A stretch of 64,000 nucleotides of DNA from Gaeumannomyces sp. JS-464 (lineage: Eukaryota; Ascomycota; Sordariomycetes; Magnaporthales; Magnaporthaceae): contig NGZR01000006.1 in the NCBI GenBank assembly GCA_002197995.1, positions 2,159,001 through 2,223,000 of the forward strand, given 5' to 3'. The translations under genes were made by a program, and so were the position numbers. Of this stretch, positions 44,706 to 56,423 are shown in pieces (within the stretch, counting starts at the first letter, position 1; each line of letters begins with the position of its first letter). Under the pieces are notes generated by a model, which was given only the letters and a program-made list of their open reading frames with translations, did no database searches and was not told where the DNA came from.

Positions 44706-46169
44706 TCACTTGGTGCGGTAGGCGGCGTCCCCGGTGCGGGAGTCCTTGTACGCCGAACGCAGCCTGTTCATCGCACACTGAATGTCAGCAACCACAATTG
44801 TCAGCATCTTCCCTCGGCCAGCGTTTGAATCATCCGCACAAAACTCGAAGGAAAATGATTCCTTACAAGGAATGCTTGCTGAAATGGGCATTCTAGGTAC
44901 TCACATCCTGTCGCTGCCACCGACGGCGCCTCTGGTGTTGGGCGTGTCCTCGCCAAGGTTCTTGCGCAGTCTGGTGGCCGCGGCGGCGGTGCCCTGCTGA
45001 GCCTGCTGCGGGTCCTCGCGGGCCTGCTTGTCCTCGCCCTGGCGGATGGCCTGGGCGTTCTTCTGGTACTTGTACACCGTCCAGTCAAAGACATAGTCGT
45101 ACTGGAAGCCTTCGCGGACGAACAGGTCCCGGAAGATCTTGCGAAGGTAGCTGTAGTCGGGCTTGTCGTCGAAGCGGAGCGACCGAGTGTAGTTGAGGTA
45201 GATGGCGAACTCGTTCGGGAACCCGCGGCAGAGAACCTCGGTGGGGGTCGTCATCTTCTTCTCCATGATCCTATCGTACTTCTGCTTCTTGGTGGCAGCC
45301 TTCAGACCCTGCCACGGCAGAGATCCACGGCAGAAGTAGAGCATGACGTATCCGAGAGACTCCATGTCGTCACGGCGGGATTGTTCTAGCAGATGACACG
45401 GGTCGGATCAGTATCGATGACGGACACATAGCAAAGCAGAAGGAATCCTCCGGAGAAGCAGAGCAAGACTTACCGACACCAAGATGGGTGTTGATGGAAG
45501 CGTACCGGGCAGTGCCGGTAAGGTTCTTGTTCTCACGGTAGGGGATGTGGAAGTGCGTCTTGGGGTCGCGGTACTTCTTGGCCAGACCGAAGTCAATCAC
45601 GTTGACCTGGTTGCCGCGCTTGCCGATGCCCATCAGGAAGTTGTCGGGCTTAATGTCACGGTGGATAAACGACTTGGCGTGGATGTACTCGATACGCGAG
45701 ATAAGCTGGTCGGCCAGCAGGAGGACCGTCTTCAGCGAGAACTTGCGGTTGCAGAAGTTGAATAGGTCCTCCAGACTGGGACCAAGCAGGTCGAGGACCA
45801 TGGCGTTGTAGTCGCACTCGGTTCCGAACCAGCGGACGAAGGGAATGCCGACACCGCCGGCAAGCGACTTGTAGACCCGTGCCTCATACTCGAGCTGTGG
45901 GTGCTTGGCCTTGACGCTTTCGAGCTTGATGGCAATCTCCTCGCCCGAAATGATGTTGGTGCCGAGGTAGATGTCACCGAACGAGCCCGAACCGATCTTA
46001 CGCCCGATGCGGTATTTATTACCGACGCGGAGATCCTAAGAAAGTAGAAGCGGATGTTAGCAAGATTTGCACCAGAGACGTCTGGCCGAAGCGGACGCAT
46101 CGTCTCCACTGCCAGCTAGCGGAGAGTCAAGGCGGAGCTAAGTGCAAAGCCACGTACCATGGTCGTCAT
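44706..46169 (-). CDS. ck-1a: Casein kinase 1 (Hrr25 / CK-1a, delta/epsilon type)
   Basis: Ser/Thr kinase of the CK1 delta/epsilon group; in Neurospora the orthologue phosphorylates the clock protein FRQ, and in yeast Hrr25 acts in DNA repair, ribosome and vesicle pathways. Exons: 46169-46158 (MTTM), 46035-45474, 45385-44905 and 44763-44706; all junctions are GT-AG and in phase. The domain reads [90 protein letters not shown] and [20 protein letters not shown]. It ends with the kinesin-homology-like segment [20 protein letters not shown] and a short tail, [15 protein letters not shown]. The 4-codon first exon is typical of fungal CK1. No frameshift. Confidence 0.96.
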
Positions 46170-49100
46170 CTTTGCAGAATCTCAGTCCAGTGGACTCGAT
46201 AGCGACAGATGGTGATATTTGATAGAGGTTGCAAGAGGCTACACCGATGGCCTCGGATGTTCCTGGTCAGGGAGCTGTCGGAGGGTTGGCTGGGTTAGCA
46301 GGGTTTAGAGGGCGATGATTTCGATATTGCAGCAAGTTCGTGGTGGTGAATGAAATGCCTGGGCCGTGGAAAATCGCCCCGAGGCCGTCCGCGTGGGAGA
46401 GATGGAGAAGAAATATTCAGGGCTGGAAACGATGCAGTGCAAATGATTTAGGGTGTGTAGGACGCGGTTGACGGCAAGTCGTGGTTGGAAAGTAGGCGCT
46501 TCACCTCGTTCCCGTTGGAGGAGTAGAGCTGACGAGCCACGCCAGCCAGCCGACAGATGCCGCGTGACAGTGGCAAGGCAGGTTTGATGGGCTTGTGAAT
46601 TGAGGTGTATCGGGAAGGTGAAGTGTGCAAAGCAATCCGCGCCTGCAGGCAGTCAAGGCAGCGTCGAAAATAGTCACTCACCTCTGGATTACTCCCTTTG
46701 CCTGGCTTTATCCTCCTCTGCAGGTGCTCGTGCTGGGCGGCGTCGAGAGAGAACGTTAGGAGGCCGAAGACGGACGTGATTGTGGTGTGTTGGTTTTTGG
46801 TGGTTTGGGTTTGGCCCGACCGTGGGTTTGGGGTTGACAGAGGAAGAGTTTGGGGGAGCGCGCATTGGGCGGGCAGGCAAAATGCACAACAAAAGCGGGC
46901 AGCCAGACCGCTCTTTTTGTGTGTGCAAGGGGCCGAGAGCAGAGTGGATGAACGAACCTTGTCGGTGGCCGGATAGCAAATGAGCCCAGCGAAATAAATC
47001 CGGGGCCTCTAAGCGCCCTCGATTGCTTCTCAAAGCCCGTGGGCGGTGTCTGGATTAGATCAGATTGCCCGCACAGCTCGCGCGGAAGGCAGTGGGATCC
47101 GGTGATGTTCAGAGTGAGGACTGTGAAATGGGCAGAGTTTTGGGTTTTTGGGGGAAAGAGAGAGAGGAAGGAGGAGGCGGATCGATTGAGCAGCAGTTGA
47201 GCACAGGAGTCGGGCTGGATTCAGGCGGCCCCAGGCGCGCCAGTGCATGCGACTCGGAGCTGGGTGCTGGGGAGCCCCGTTGGTTGGCCTGGCCCAAAGA
47301 GCGGCTGGAGCCTGAGGGACACCCGTAGTGAGTGGGTCGGGAGCCTGACCTCGTAACCTGTCCCGAGCGTAACGGTAAGGGCTTGAGAAAAAATCGAATA
47401 AAGGCGCTTGACAGGCCGCCCATTGCTTGTCCCTTTTTCCACACCCGATGCGTCTGGGTCCCTGAATTGCCGCCCGTGCCCGGCTCGGGAGGGCGGGGCT
47501 GGATGTACCCTTTACACATTACTGATGCCCAATGAGTACATGGGTGCCCTCTCACAGTGCGTCATGTGCGCGATATGGAAGGAAATGCACCGTGGCGAGA
47601 CATTGATTCAGGCCTGTCGCCCCGCCCGCGACGGCAGGCGTAAGCCAAAAAGACCACCTAGACCGCCTTCCTGCCTGGCCACGGCTGGCTGACAGGCACC
47701 CATGCGCGCGCACGCCAGGATCCCTCCTCGACGTTGGTCCGCCACAACTGGCGAGATGCATAGAATGAGGCGAAACCCGCGCTCGAGTGAGCAGAGCCGG
47801 CAGCGCGAACCAGCAAAGCAAAGCACCCGCAACAACAAAAAGCGGCGACTGGCTCGGCTGGGTGGCCGCCAGGCTGGCCAGGCTGTAATCACGCCAGCGC
47901 ACACACAAGATTTGGCATCTTGGCCTCGGATTTGCTGCAGGTGCGCCTATCGCCAGCCAGCCAGTCAGCCAGCCATGGGGAAAAGTGGAAAGCTAACGCC
48001 GTGGCAAGGCGGCGCGCCCTTATTCGGCCATCCCATCGTTTTTACGTGTGGTTGGCTCGCGTCCCAGTCAGCAGCCCGCCTTTTTTCGCGTGCGTGGTCC
48101 GCAGAACGTCGACGGTCGAGGTCACCTGTCCTGGACCGCCGGATGAGGGAGCAAAGTAAAAATAATCGCCTGCCGCTAACAGCCGAGCTGCCTGCAGGCC
48201 CCCATCGCCCAGCGCTAACGAGTGGATCGCGAGGGAAATTCACGTCATTCGAGTTCACGTCATTTGGTCCTGATAAAAGCCAGCCCGGCTCCCTGGCCCC
48301 CTCCCCATTTTAAAAGCTGCAACCGTGAGGCGCTGTTACCTCGCAGGCGGAGATGCGAAATGCCAGGACAAAGAAGACAGAAAGGGGGTTGCATGGCGCT
48401 TGTCAGAGTCGATCCCCCAACTTCGGAACCCCGTCCTCAATGCGCAGACGGGAGGCCGAGCAATTCTGAAGAAGTGAGTCGGGTCGAGTCGCCTTGGCCA
48501 GGTGGACGTGCCCTGCCTGCCGCGTTTCTCTTGATGGGGATCCACTGGGCATCAGCAGGCTCCACGACATCGACGCTCTCGAACAAACACTCGCCCGCTT
48601 GAGTTGGGCTGCAATGCAAGCGGCCGCCTCCCTGCCTGCTTAATTTTGTTGCCCAGCGGGTGCCATTCCCGCCAGACTCCATTCATTCACGTTTCCGAGC
48701 AGCGAAGGGCGAGCTCCTCGGAAGAATTCCAAGGACAGGGCCAGCAATACATAGGTAGGCAGCGCACTGTGACCCTTCATCTGGTCGGCAACGACTGGAC
48801 CACCCACCACCGGGCCCGAATGCCCACAAAGCGTGCACGCATTTCCACAGAGCAAAACGAACGCCGGACGGAACGAGCTGAATCTCGGTGTTTTAACAGG
48901 CACGAACCTGGAAAATTGCATTCCTGACCCTTTTCGCCTATCGTCTGGGTCCCGTCCTGAGCCATCCAAAATCGCAACTTATGCCTCATCTTGAATCGCG
49001 ACCGGACCATGCGTGATCCTGATATTCGCCCCTTATTCCCCCCCCCCCCCCCCCCCCCCCTGCCTGTTTGCTCCAGCTGGAGGGGAGGGAACACCCTGGG

Positions 49101-51014
49101 ACCCTGTCAATCCCAGATGAGATGCATCGTTGGCCAGGAAGTCCCCACGCGCGCGGCACTTCAACCCTTCCCACTCGGATCTGGGCTTTTCTGAAATTAG
49201 TAACGCACGGCCGAGATTCTGTGCGCTGTGGTCGCGGCAATCGGCATACATAGGTTAGGGGTGTTCCATTCTCTCCCCTCGTCCCGATGCCTCCCGCCCA
49301 TCGGAATCGGGGGATCCGGCCGAGGTTTGGTCCGCGGTCTTTTTGCTCCGCGTGAGAGGTGTGCGACCTGACTAGAGGTTGAGGGAACATGCGCCGTCAG
49401 ACTGAGGGAGGCCGATGCGCCCGGGGCTGTCATGTCGCTGCTCGAGGAGCGTAGCGCATTGTTTGCTCGGTTTTGGCCTTGCATTTCCGGATTGGGGAAG
49501 TACCAGGGACTGGGATTTGTCAAGAACCAAGCGCTGGCACCCTGGCGGCCCGACGACAGATGGACAAGGTGTTTGTCCCCTTGCTCGACCACACTGTCCT
49601 CGCCATCTAAGCACGTCCCCATGATGTACAAAATCGCCTCATTTATGTTCGTTCCTCGCGAGGTCAACATATTCGAGATGGATTGATAGACTCCTCCAAC
49701 CTCGGCCGAGATTCCCCCACCTCCCGGCTTATCATCTCCCCTCCTAGGTGTGGAATAAGCTCATTCCAGAACCGCATCCTAGAGTGGAGAGATGTGTCGG
49801 GCGATGTAAATCTTGATCCCTTGGGCTTGGACCGATTCCCTCTTTTGGGCTTTCTTTTGTACCTGCACAGTGTGTGGCAGCTGCCTTTGGGAGGCCCTTT
49901 TCTAGCCACGATTATTCGGCTCACGATCCCTTTTGGGGGCGAGCCTTTCGGGTGAATCAGCCCCATCGCCCATCCATCCCTTCCCTCCAATAATTCAGCC
50001 ACCCGAAGGCAAAAAAAAGGCAAACAACGAGGAGGAAACATGCAGGAAATATCCGGGGTACCGAGGTGTGCAGTGTGCATCGCTACCTGCGCCTCCCGTT
50101 CTACGCGCGTTGTTACCTTGCATGACGTTTCACAGAAGCCAGACCGGCAGGTCGTGGGAAAAAGAGTACCACAAGTACTTCAAGGTGAAGATGGTGAAAA
50201 GGAGCCTGGGCCGCGCTGGGCCATTCTGGCCCACAATCGAGCCTTGCCGATCATCCAACCCATCCCGGCTTTCCCGCTTGGGGATGGGGCCCGTTTCTCG
50301 TGAGGGGCTTTGCCTGCTGGTTCTGCCCTCTTTCTCTCCCCCTCCCATCTCACGCCCTGTCGAGCGAAACCGAACGCTCCCAGCCAAAAGGGCGGCACGC
50401 ATTGATGACTGACGAAGGGAGTATGGAATCCCCAAAGGGCGCGCCCGTCACCGCCTCCGTCGTCCCAGACATGGCAGACAAGGAAAAGGGCTCCAACACT
50501 TGGATTTCGCGCTACTAGACTCAAGATGGCCTAGCTCAGTCCCGAGAAATCCCCCATTCGCTCACCGCATCACCTCGGCATCAATTCTCGGCGCCGGGGC
50601 GACACAGACACGAATCGAGCGCCGTCCTGTCGGTGGCAATTTCAGGTTTCGCCCTGACAAAGCCCGAGCCGTTTTTGTTGTTTTTTTTAGGCTCGGGAAA
50701 GCAGCTCAGTGACGGATCCAGTGTGGGGCCATCGCTGCCAGATGTGATTCCACTTTTGACCTCGTGTTGTCCACGTGATTTGGACAACCCAAATTTGATG
50801 TCAATCTCGTCCAACAGTTCTGAGGTCGGTGAATAAAAAAATAAAAATAAAAAGGTCAATATGCGGATAGCGAAAACAGCTAGAACGAGCCGCCTCAGGT
50901 CTCCGCTGGGAAGCACATACGCAACCCTTACGCCTTCCGACACCTTCTCATCCACTCCCCTCCGCCCCTCCTTGCGTCCTCAGAACCCCAGATCGGCCAG
51001 TTCCTCGAGATCCC
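46170..51014. other. 4.8-kb region without a recognisable gene
   Basis: It lies upstream of casein kinase 1 (minus) and downstream of the BBE oxidase (minus). Both strands carry overlapping frames of 60-200 codons, none of which I recognise. The base composition is ordinary, with no RIP. It includes a C23 tract at 49038-49060. Part of it is probably the casein kinase promoter and 5' UTR; the rest may hold non-coding RNA or an unrecognised small gene. Confidence 0.4.
49038..49060. repeat. Homopolymer C23 tract
   Basis: Twenty-three consecutive C in non-coding DNA; the longest of four such tracts in the window. Confidence 0.9.
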
Positions 51015-52603
51015 TCACGATGTCACTGGTCTTGGCATTGTAGGAGTCCCACTGTTCAGCCGCGATTTTATCAGTTTTGCCATCCTCATCATCCTCGTCA
51101 CCCTCGTCTCGTCCTCGTCCTCGTCCTCGTCCGGGTCTCCCGGCCGCCGCACACCCTGCTCCCAGTTGAAGAACTTGTCCTTGTCCCAGATCTCCTTCAC
51201 TCGCCGCAGCTCGTCCTTATTTTCCCGAAATACGCCCTCTCGTGGGATTTTGTCGGAAGTCCCGGTCCGGGAAGTTGACGAAGGCAGCCTCGCCGTTGAG
51301 CGACAGGGGCCTCAACGATCTCTTGGCTTTGGCAAGGAAGAGCCGCATGTCGCCTTCCATCACTTGTCGACCCATTCCACCGTGAGGTACATGTGGAACA
51401 CGGCCTGCCGCAGAAGAAGGCCGTGTCCGTGGCCTTCTTCTCCGTGGCCTTGCCGCCCGAGTGGATCCAGGTTGCTAGGAAGTTGACCTTCTCGTTCCTG
51501 AACTCGGCCTGGAACTCGGCAATCAGCTGCTGGAGGGCGGCAGCCGCTTTTTGGAGGTCGGATCTGTTGTTGTTGGTGAATATGAAGGAACTGAAGAGTT
51601 CGTAGGTCTTGTTGCTGGGGTAGGCTCGCTCCGTTTCTTCCAGCCACTGGGCCGCGAGTGTCTCAAAGAGGTAGCGCGTGGACTTTTCGGCGAGCACTCG
51701 ACGCTTGAGGGCGCAGGCAAGTTCTGGCCTCTTGATGAACTTGTCGATGAGTTTGTCGTACTCGGGCTTGCTTCCGTTGAAAGAGACGTTGAAACGGACC
51801 CTATCTGCTTCTCTCCGGAGGTCGCACGCCCACGTGGTGTCGATGGTAATCCTGTCGGGCCATTTGGCCATGTAGAAGTCGACCATCGTGGAGACAATGT
51901 CGTCCGTGAATCCATCCTTGGGGTACCAGTTGTGTCTTCCGGCCACTACCATCCATGTCTGTTATGCAGCTTCTGGACCTTCAGCTTCACCTGGACCAAG
52001 ACTCCAAAGTTGCCGCCGCCCGCGCCGCGGAGGGCCCAAAAGAGCCTTCCCTTGTTGGAGGTCGGAGGGTCTGTTTCTGTCTGACGGTCACAATGTTCCC
52101 CTCCGCGTGACAAGGGTCGCCTCCATGAGGGTGTCGCAGCCCATGCCGAAGCTTCGCGTGAAGGGACCGAGGCCGGCTCCGAGCATGAAGCCGCTCACCC
52201 CCACGCTGGGACACCGGCCACCGTTGATGACGTAGCCGTTATGCCCGCCGTCGACAAGCGTTCGTACACATTGCCCCATTGACAGCCGGCATCGGTCACC
52301 GTTTTGGACTTCATGTCGAGTTTGACATTCTTCATGCTTCTGAGGTCCAACGAGATGCCGGAGAAGGCGGTCGAGTGTCCTGCATAGGAGTGGCCATTGC
52401 CCTTGATCGTCACCTTCAGCTTGCTCGCTTTTGCTCTCTGATGATGGTCTGGACTTGACCTGCGGTCTTGGGTCGGACCACACAGCTGGGCCGCGAGAAC
52501 CGGAACATGAGGTTGGAAGTAGCAATGGCTTTCTCATAGTTGGCGTCCCGCGCTCGAAGACTGTGATTCCGCCATTTTTGAAGAATTTGATAGCGTCATC
52601 CAT
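51015..52603 (-). CDS. FAD-linked oxidoreductase, berberine-bridge-enzyme (BBE) type, frameshifted
   Basis: PCMH-type FAD oxidase. ATG at 52603 gives MDDAIKFFKNGGITVFERGT. The FAD-binding domain includes VTIKGNGHSYAGHSTAFSGI (the His of GHSYAG is the usual covalent flavin site), SLDLRSMKNVKLD, SGFMLGAGLGPFTRSFGMGC and RGAGGGNFGVLVQVKLK. The substrate domain continues VSTMVDFYMAKWPDRITIDT and AEFRNEKVNFLATW. The C-terminal BBE motif is LRRVKEIWDKDKFFNWEQGV, followed by an acidic tail and stop 51015-51017. The frame changes several times (near 52530, 52430, 52260, 52070, 51930, 51400 and 51230). No signal peptide is visible in this frame, although many family members are secreted. It may be a pseudogene, or one of the many genes here affected by indels. 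Substrate unknown. Confidence 0.75.
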
Positions 52604-54512
52604 TGTAAAAAAAAAAAAAAAAAAGCGGCTCAATAACAGAATGCTTAGAAGTTTGAACAGCCTTGCTCTAGCCTGAGAAGCTGGAGGCGTGAGCGACTCT
52701 GATCTGAGTGGTGAGGTCTGTGACGCGAGAAGACGCCCCAGGAGACAAACCAACTACTCGACACCCTGTGCGACTGCCCTGGTTATGGCCGTCGACGTGG
52801 TCCTTGCAACGCCGTGCAAGGCCTAGTCTAAGGCAACCCAGGGCTCGTGACTACTTGAGCCGCCTCGGCGTTGGGCTCAAGTGAGGCTTCCTAGCGCGCT
52901 GGCGTTGGCACCAGTGCTTGATTTTGCTGTTGACAAGTTGCAATCTGGTGACATCCATCATTGAAGTCTTGGGATGCTGCAAAGTGAGGTGAAGGTAGCC
53001 TGTACCTCGGGAACTTCGTGGTTAATAGAGTAGGAGAGGTTGATGCTACTTGAAAAAAGGTACATTTTTTGGCGCATAAGGTCGCTGGTGAACTTCTTTC
53101 AATGGGTTAATTAGTTCACAAACCAATCACACAACCACATTTACGCACTCTACCCCCGCATCGGCAGGGCTGCCAATGATGCACTCCCGCAGTTTCCGTG
53201 CGGGGAACTTGATGGTGTGGTTAGGCTTTTCGCGTCATAAATGCTATTTGCGGCAATTATCTGCGCGGCCATGGGGTTGGGTATGAATGCATTGTTTTCA
53301 GCTTGACGACTAGCTCGTACGCCCTTGACACAGGGCGTGGTTGTTCTGGTTTCCGAATTTCTTGCATTCTGTGTGGTGTTTGGTGCCCCGAGAAGCATGT
53401 TATCAACCGGTGTGATAGCCTGATGGCGTTCATCTGTTGGTTGTCGGCTGGTGTGTGTGCCATGGCTCCATCACCATACTTTGTTGCCAGCAAGGGTTCC
53501 ACTTTGTGGAGGGTTTGGCATGATAAAAAGCCAGAAAATGCAACATTAAAAGAGCCCTTGGTTGATGTTCACGTAGCCAGCAAGACGCCACGCAAGGGGT
53601 GTCGGTGCCTGACTACAACATTTGCCTAATCTTCTAGCCACGGGATCAAGATTGAGGCTCTGCACCTCCATTCTCGTCAAGATTTTGAGTTTTCCTTCTT
53701 TTCTGCAGTTCAAACTCCCCGTTGGACTTTCGTCGGTGGTCCGCGTGGTCCGCACTTTGGGAGCGCGTGCATAATCGCGGCTGCATGCTTTTGACTAGTG
53801 TTTGGGCATCAAGGCATGGCTTTTGGGTAGATAATCGCACTCGAGAGGGCGGCCCGTCCACGAGGCAGCTGCTCAGACATAGCCTCAAGACAATCACAAT
53901 CCGGGGAGCATGAAATGGTAGCTGTCAAAGTAGGACCTGCAGTATCGGCTGCTAGCGGCGCAATAACATCGCCATGATAGGTGACGCTGTCGTGTGTAAG
54001 GTGAGTTGTCTCCTAATCCTTATCTTTTGCTGCCCTGCTGCAGCACTCGGCCCAAGGTGGGCTGCTCGCTATCACAGTAACATGCATCGTGTGCTGGCAA
54101 TGTTCGGAATCAAGCATCATAATTACGGGGCAGCTCGATTTTGGGCAGCGCTCAGTTGTCATGTGGCAAAGTTGCCTTGTTCTGCACGGCAGAGCCGCCT
54201 TGATGCGGGCAAGTGAGAGAGGCATTCAGGCCTTTCGTGACTCAAACAACAGCACTCACCCATTAGATACCTAGGTAGGAGGTAGGTAGGAGGTAGGTAG
54301 GTAGGTAGGTAGGCAGGTAGCAATAGCTTATCCAGCATTCTCCTTCGATCTTGCTAGGAGCCAGGCTATCCAGGAGCTGCTGCTCTTCATATACCGGAAG
54401 ATAAGAGCCCACCCTCACATCTGTCAAAAGTTCACAGCCAAGCGACTTCTGCATCACCCCACCCCCCTCAGAGCCCTTGACCCTACAGAAGACTCACCTA
54501 GAAGCCGCCATC
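52604..54512. other. 1.9-kb divergent spacer
   Basis: No gene recognised. A T run sits just upstream of the oxidase start and a TAGG-rich tract lies at 54271-54321. Short open frames on both strands around 53.2-53.6 kb do not match anything I know. Confidence 0.45.
54271..54321. repeat. TAGG tandem repeat tract
   Basis: Repeated GGTAGGTA/GGAGGTAG units, about 50 bp, beginning CCTAGGTAGG, about 200 bp upstream of the ankyrin gene. The complement, CCTACCTA, recurs elsewhere in the window. Confidence 0.85.
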
Positions 54513-56423
54513 ATGTCGATCTTCAAAGATGCCCGTGAAGGGACCCTTGTTGGCGGGAAGCTCAAAAGTTATCTCAAAAGCAACCCGACATTCTCAACAG
54601 CCAAGATCCAGACTCGGGCCGGACACCGCTGGCTATTGCAGTGGTTGAAGGATTTCCCGGGGAGGTCGAGGAGCTCTTGAAGAAAGGGGCCAAGGCAGAC
54701 GCTCCTTCCAGAGACGGCGCGACGCCGCTCCTCCTCGCGCCTGGCAAACCACGAGAGAGTGCCTCTGATCATCAGTTGCTCCTCAAGAAGACCCCCAGGA
54801 GCTCCGTCGATAAAACTATCAATGCTGCTGGGAACAAGACACCACTCATGCACGTCATTGAGAAGGGAGACATCGACTCCATCAGGATGCTGAGGAAGGC
54901 CAAGGCTTCGCGGAAGATCAGGAACAACGACGGCTTCACTGCGGATGAGATGGCCAACAACGTCAAGGACCCGGCTGTCAAACTTGCAGCTCTGTCTGAC
55001 GACGAGAAGTCCACGCTGAAGAAGCTAGCTTCGCGCGTGGTTTCTGTCCTGCTCTATGTCGTCACATACGCGACCAATGCCGTCACATATGTGACCAATG
55101 CCGTCACAGAGACCACCAAGAAACTCATTCGACGAGTGCGCCGGCCGGCTCTAGTGGCTATCAACACTGAGTGCCCTGACAATCAGTACAGTAAACTCAA
55201 CAAGGCACGTAAATATACCAATCGACTGAAGAATTGAGCGCAATATCAGCTAACTCTAGGCTGCAGGCTGTGATTGGTGACTCAAAGGAGCCGCCGACGC
55301 AGGATGGGTTTGTAGAGAAAGTGGACAAATTTATCCAAGAGTACGGCGGCGGCACCGTGGAGCGATTCTTCAAGGACAAGAAGGACTTCGTTCAAGACAT
55401 GGCTCGGAAGGCTGCAGAGTTGGAAAATGACCCGGACACCGATCTCGGCAAGCCAGAAGTCTTGCCCAAAACGATCAAGGTGACCATGCATCAGCAGGTG
55501 TTCTACTGTGGTAAGTGATAATTAGCCAGCTCAGCCTTTGATGGGCAGGTCTCTGAAACCCATCCCCTTCTTTGCTTCGGCGCTGATTCCGTACACAGAT
55601 GACAGCTCTTCAACCAGGCGCGAGGGCCGCTGGGAGAGCCAGAAGGAACTGGTCAAGCGCATCGCCGAGATCACCACCCCGCATCCTCCCGGAGGGCGAA
55701 GGCGTCGCCCTGCGCTTCATCAACCAGGACGTCAAAGAAGACGCCTCAAACCTGACCCTTCGCGAGTTGGGCAATACGATCGACTCCATGCAGTGGAAGG
55801 ACAAGGGCAACACTGAAATCGGCACTTACTTGAGGTCCAAGATCCTCGAGCCAATGGTCTACGAAAAGCTCCAAGACAAGACCTTCAGCAGGCCGCTGCT
55901 CGTCACCATCACCACCGACGGCGATCCTGAGCCCGAAGCCAAGGATACTCTCGCAAAGGCCATCGCAGAGTGTGGCTCAAAACTTGTTGCCGCCGAGTAC
56001 CCTCGTGAAAGTACGTGTGTTTTCGTCCAAACACTTCCTCGCATCTCCAATCGCCATTGCTGACTGCCTCTCCCCCCTAATTAGGCGTCAAGTTTGTGAT
56101 TGGTCAGGTCGGAACGGCGAAAGGGGCCACCGTGTTCCTGCAGACGCTCAAGGACAACACCGAGATTGAGCCGGTGACTTTCATTGTCTCTGGTACGTAT
56201 TCTACATGCTCCTCTCACGCCAGAAAATCGCATTTCCGCTAACTCCTTATTAGATAAACTCGATGCCAAGCTGGCAGAGTTCCACGGAAACGACCGAGAG
56301 CTCAACCGATGGGTGAGCATTTCATTTGGAATCTTGACACTAGCCTGTGTCGCTAACCTGTGCTTGCAGCTCATCGAGACACTGTTCTCCCCGATTAACA
56401 AGTCCGAGGCCAGGAAGTATTAA
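54513..56423 (+). CDS. Ankyrin-repeat / vWA-like fungal protein
   Basis: Five-exon gene: 54513-55510, 55599-56010, 56085-56192, 56254-56312 and 56370-56423, all with in-phase GT-AG introns. The N-terminus MSIFKDAREGTLVGGKLKSY leads to ankyrin repeats (DSGRTPLAIAVVEG, EVEELLKKGAKADAPSRDGA, GNKTPLMHVIEKGDIDSIRM). A linker with a possible hydrophobic patch (VVSVLLYVVTYATNAVTYVT) follows, then a vWA-like domain. Its MIDAS-like DDSSST is created at the first splice junction; ILPEGEGVALRFINQDV, LLVTITTDGDPEPEA, VKFVIGQVGTAKGATVFLQT and LIETLFSPINKSEA follow. Three frame slips occur: losses of one base near 54605 and 55230, and one extra C near 55680. This resembles fungal ankyrin/vWA proteins of unknown role. 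It sits directly beside the RIP block. Confidence 0.8.

Noticed and set aside
47930..47985. CAGCCAGC tandem motif
   Set aside because: Only a few imperfect units; no structure beyond chance low complexity.
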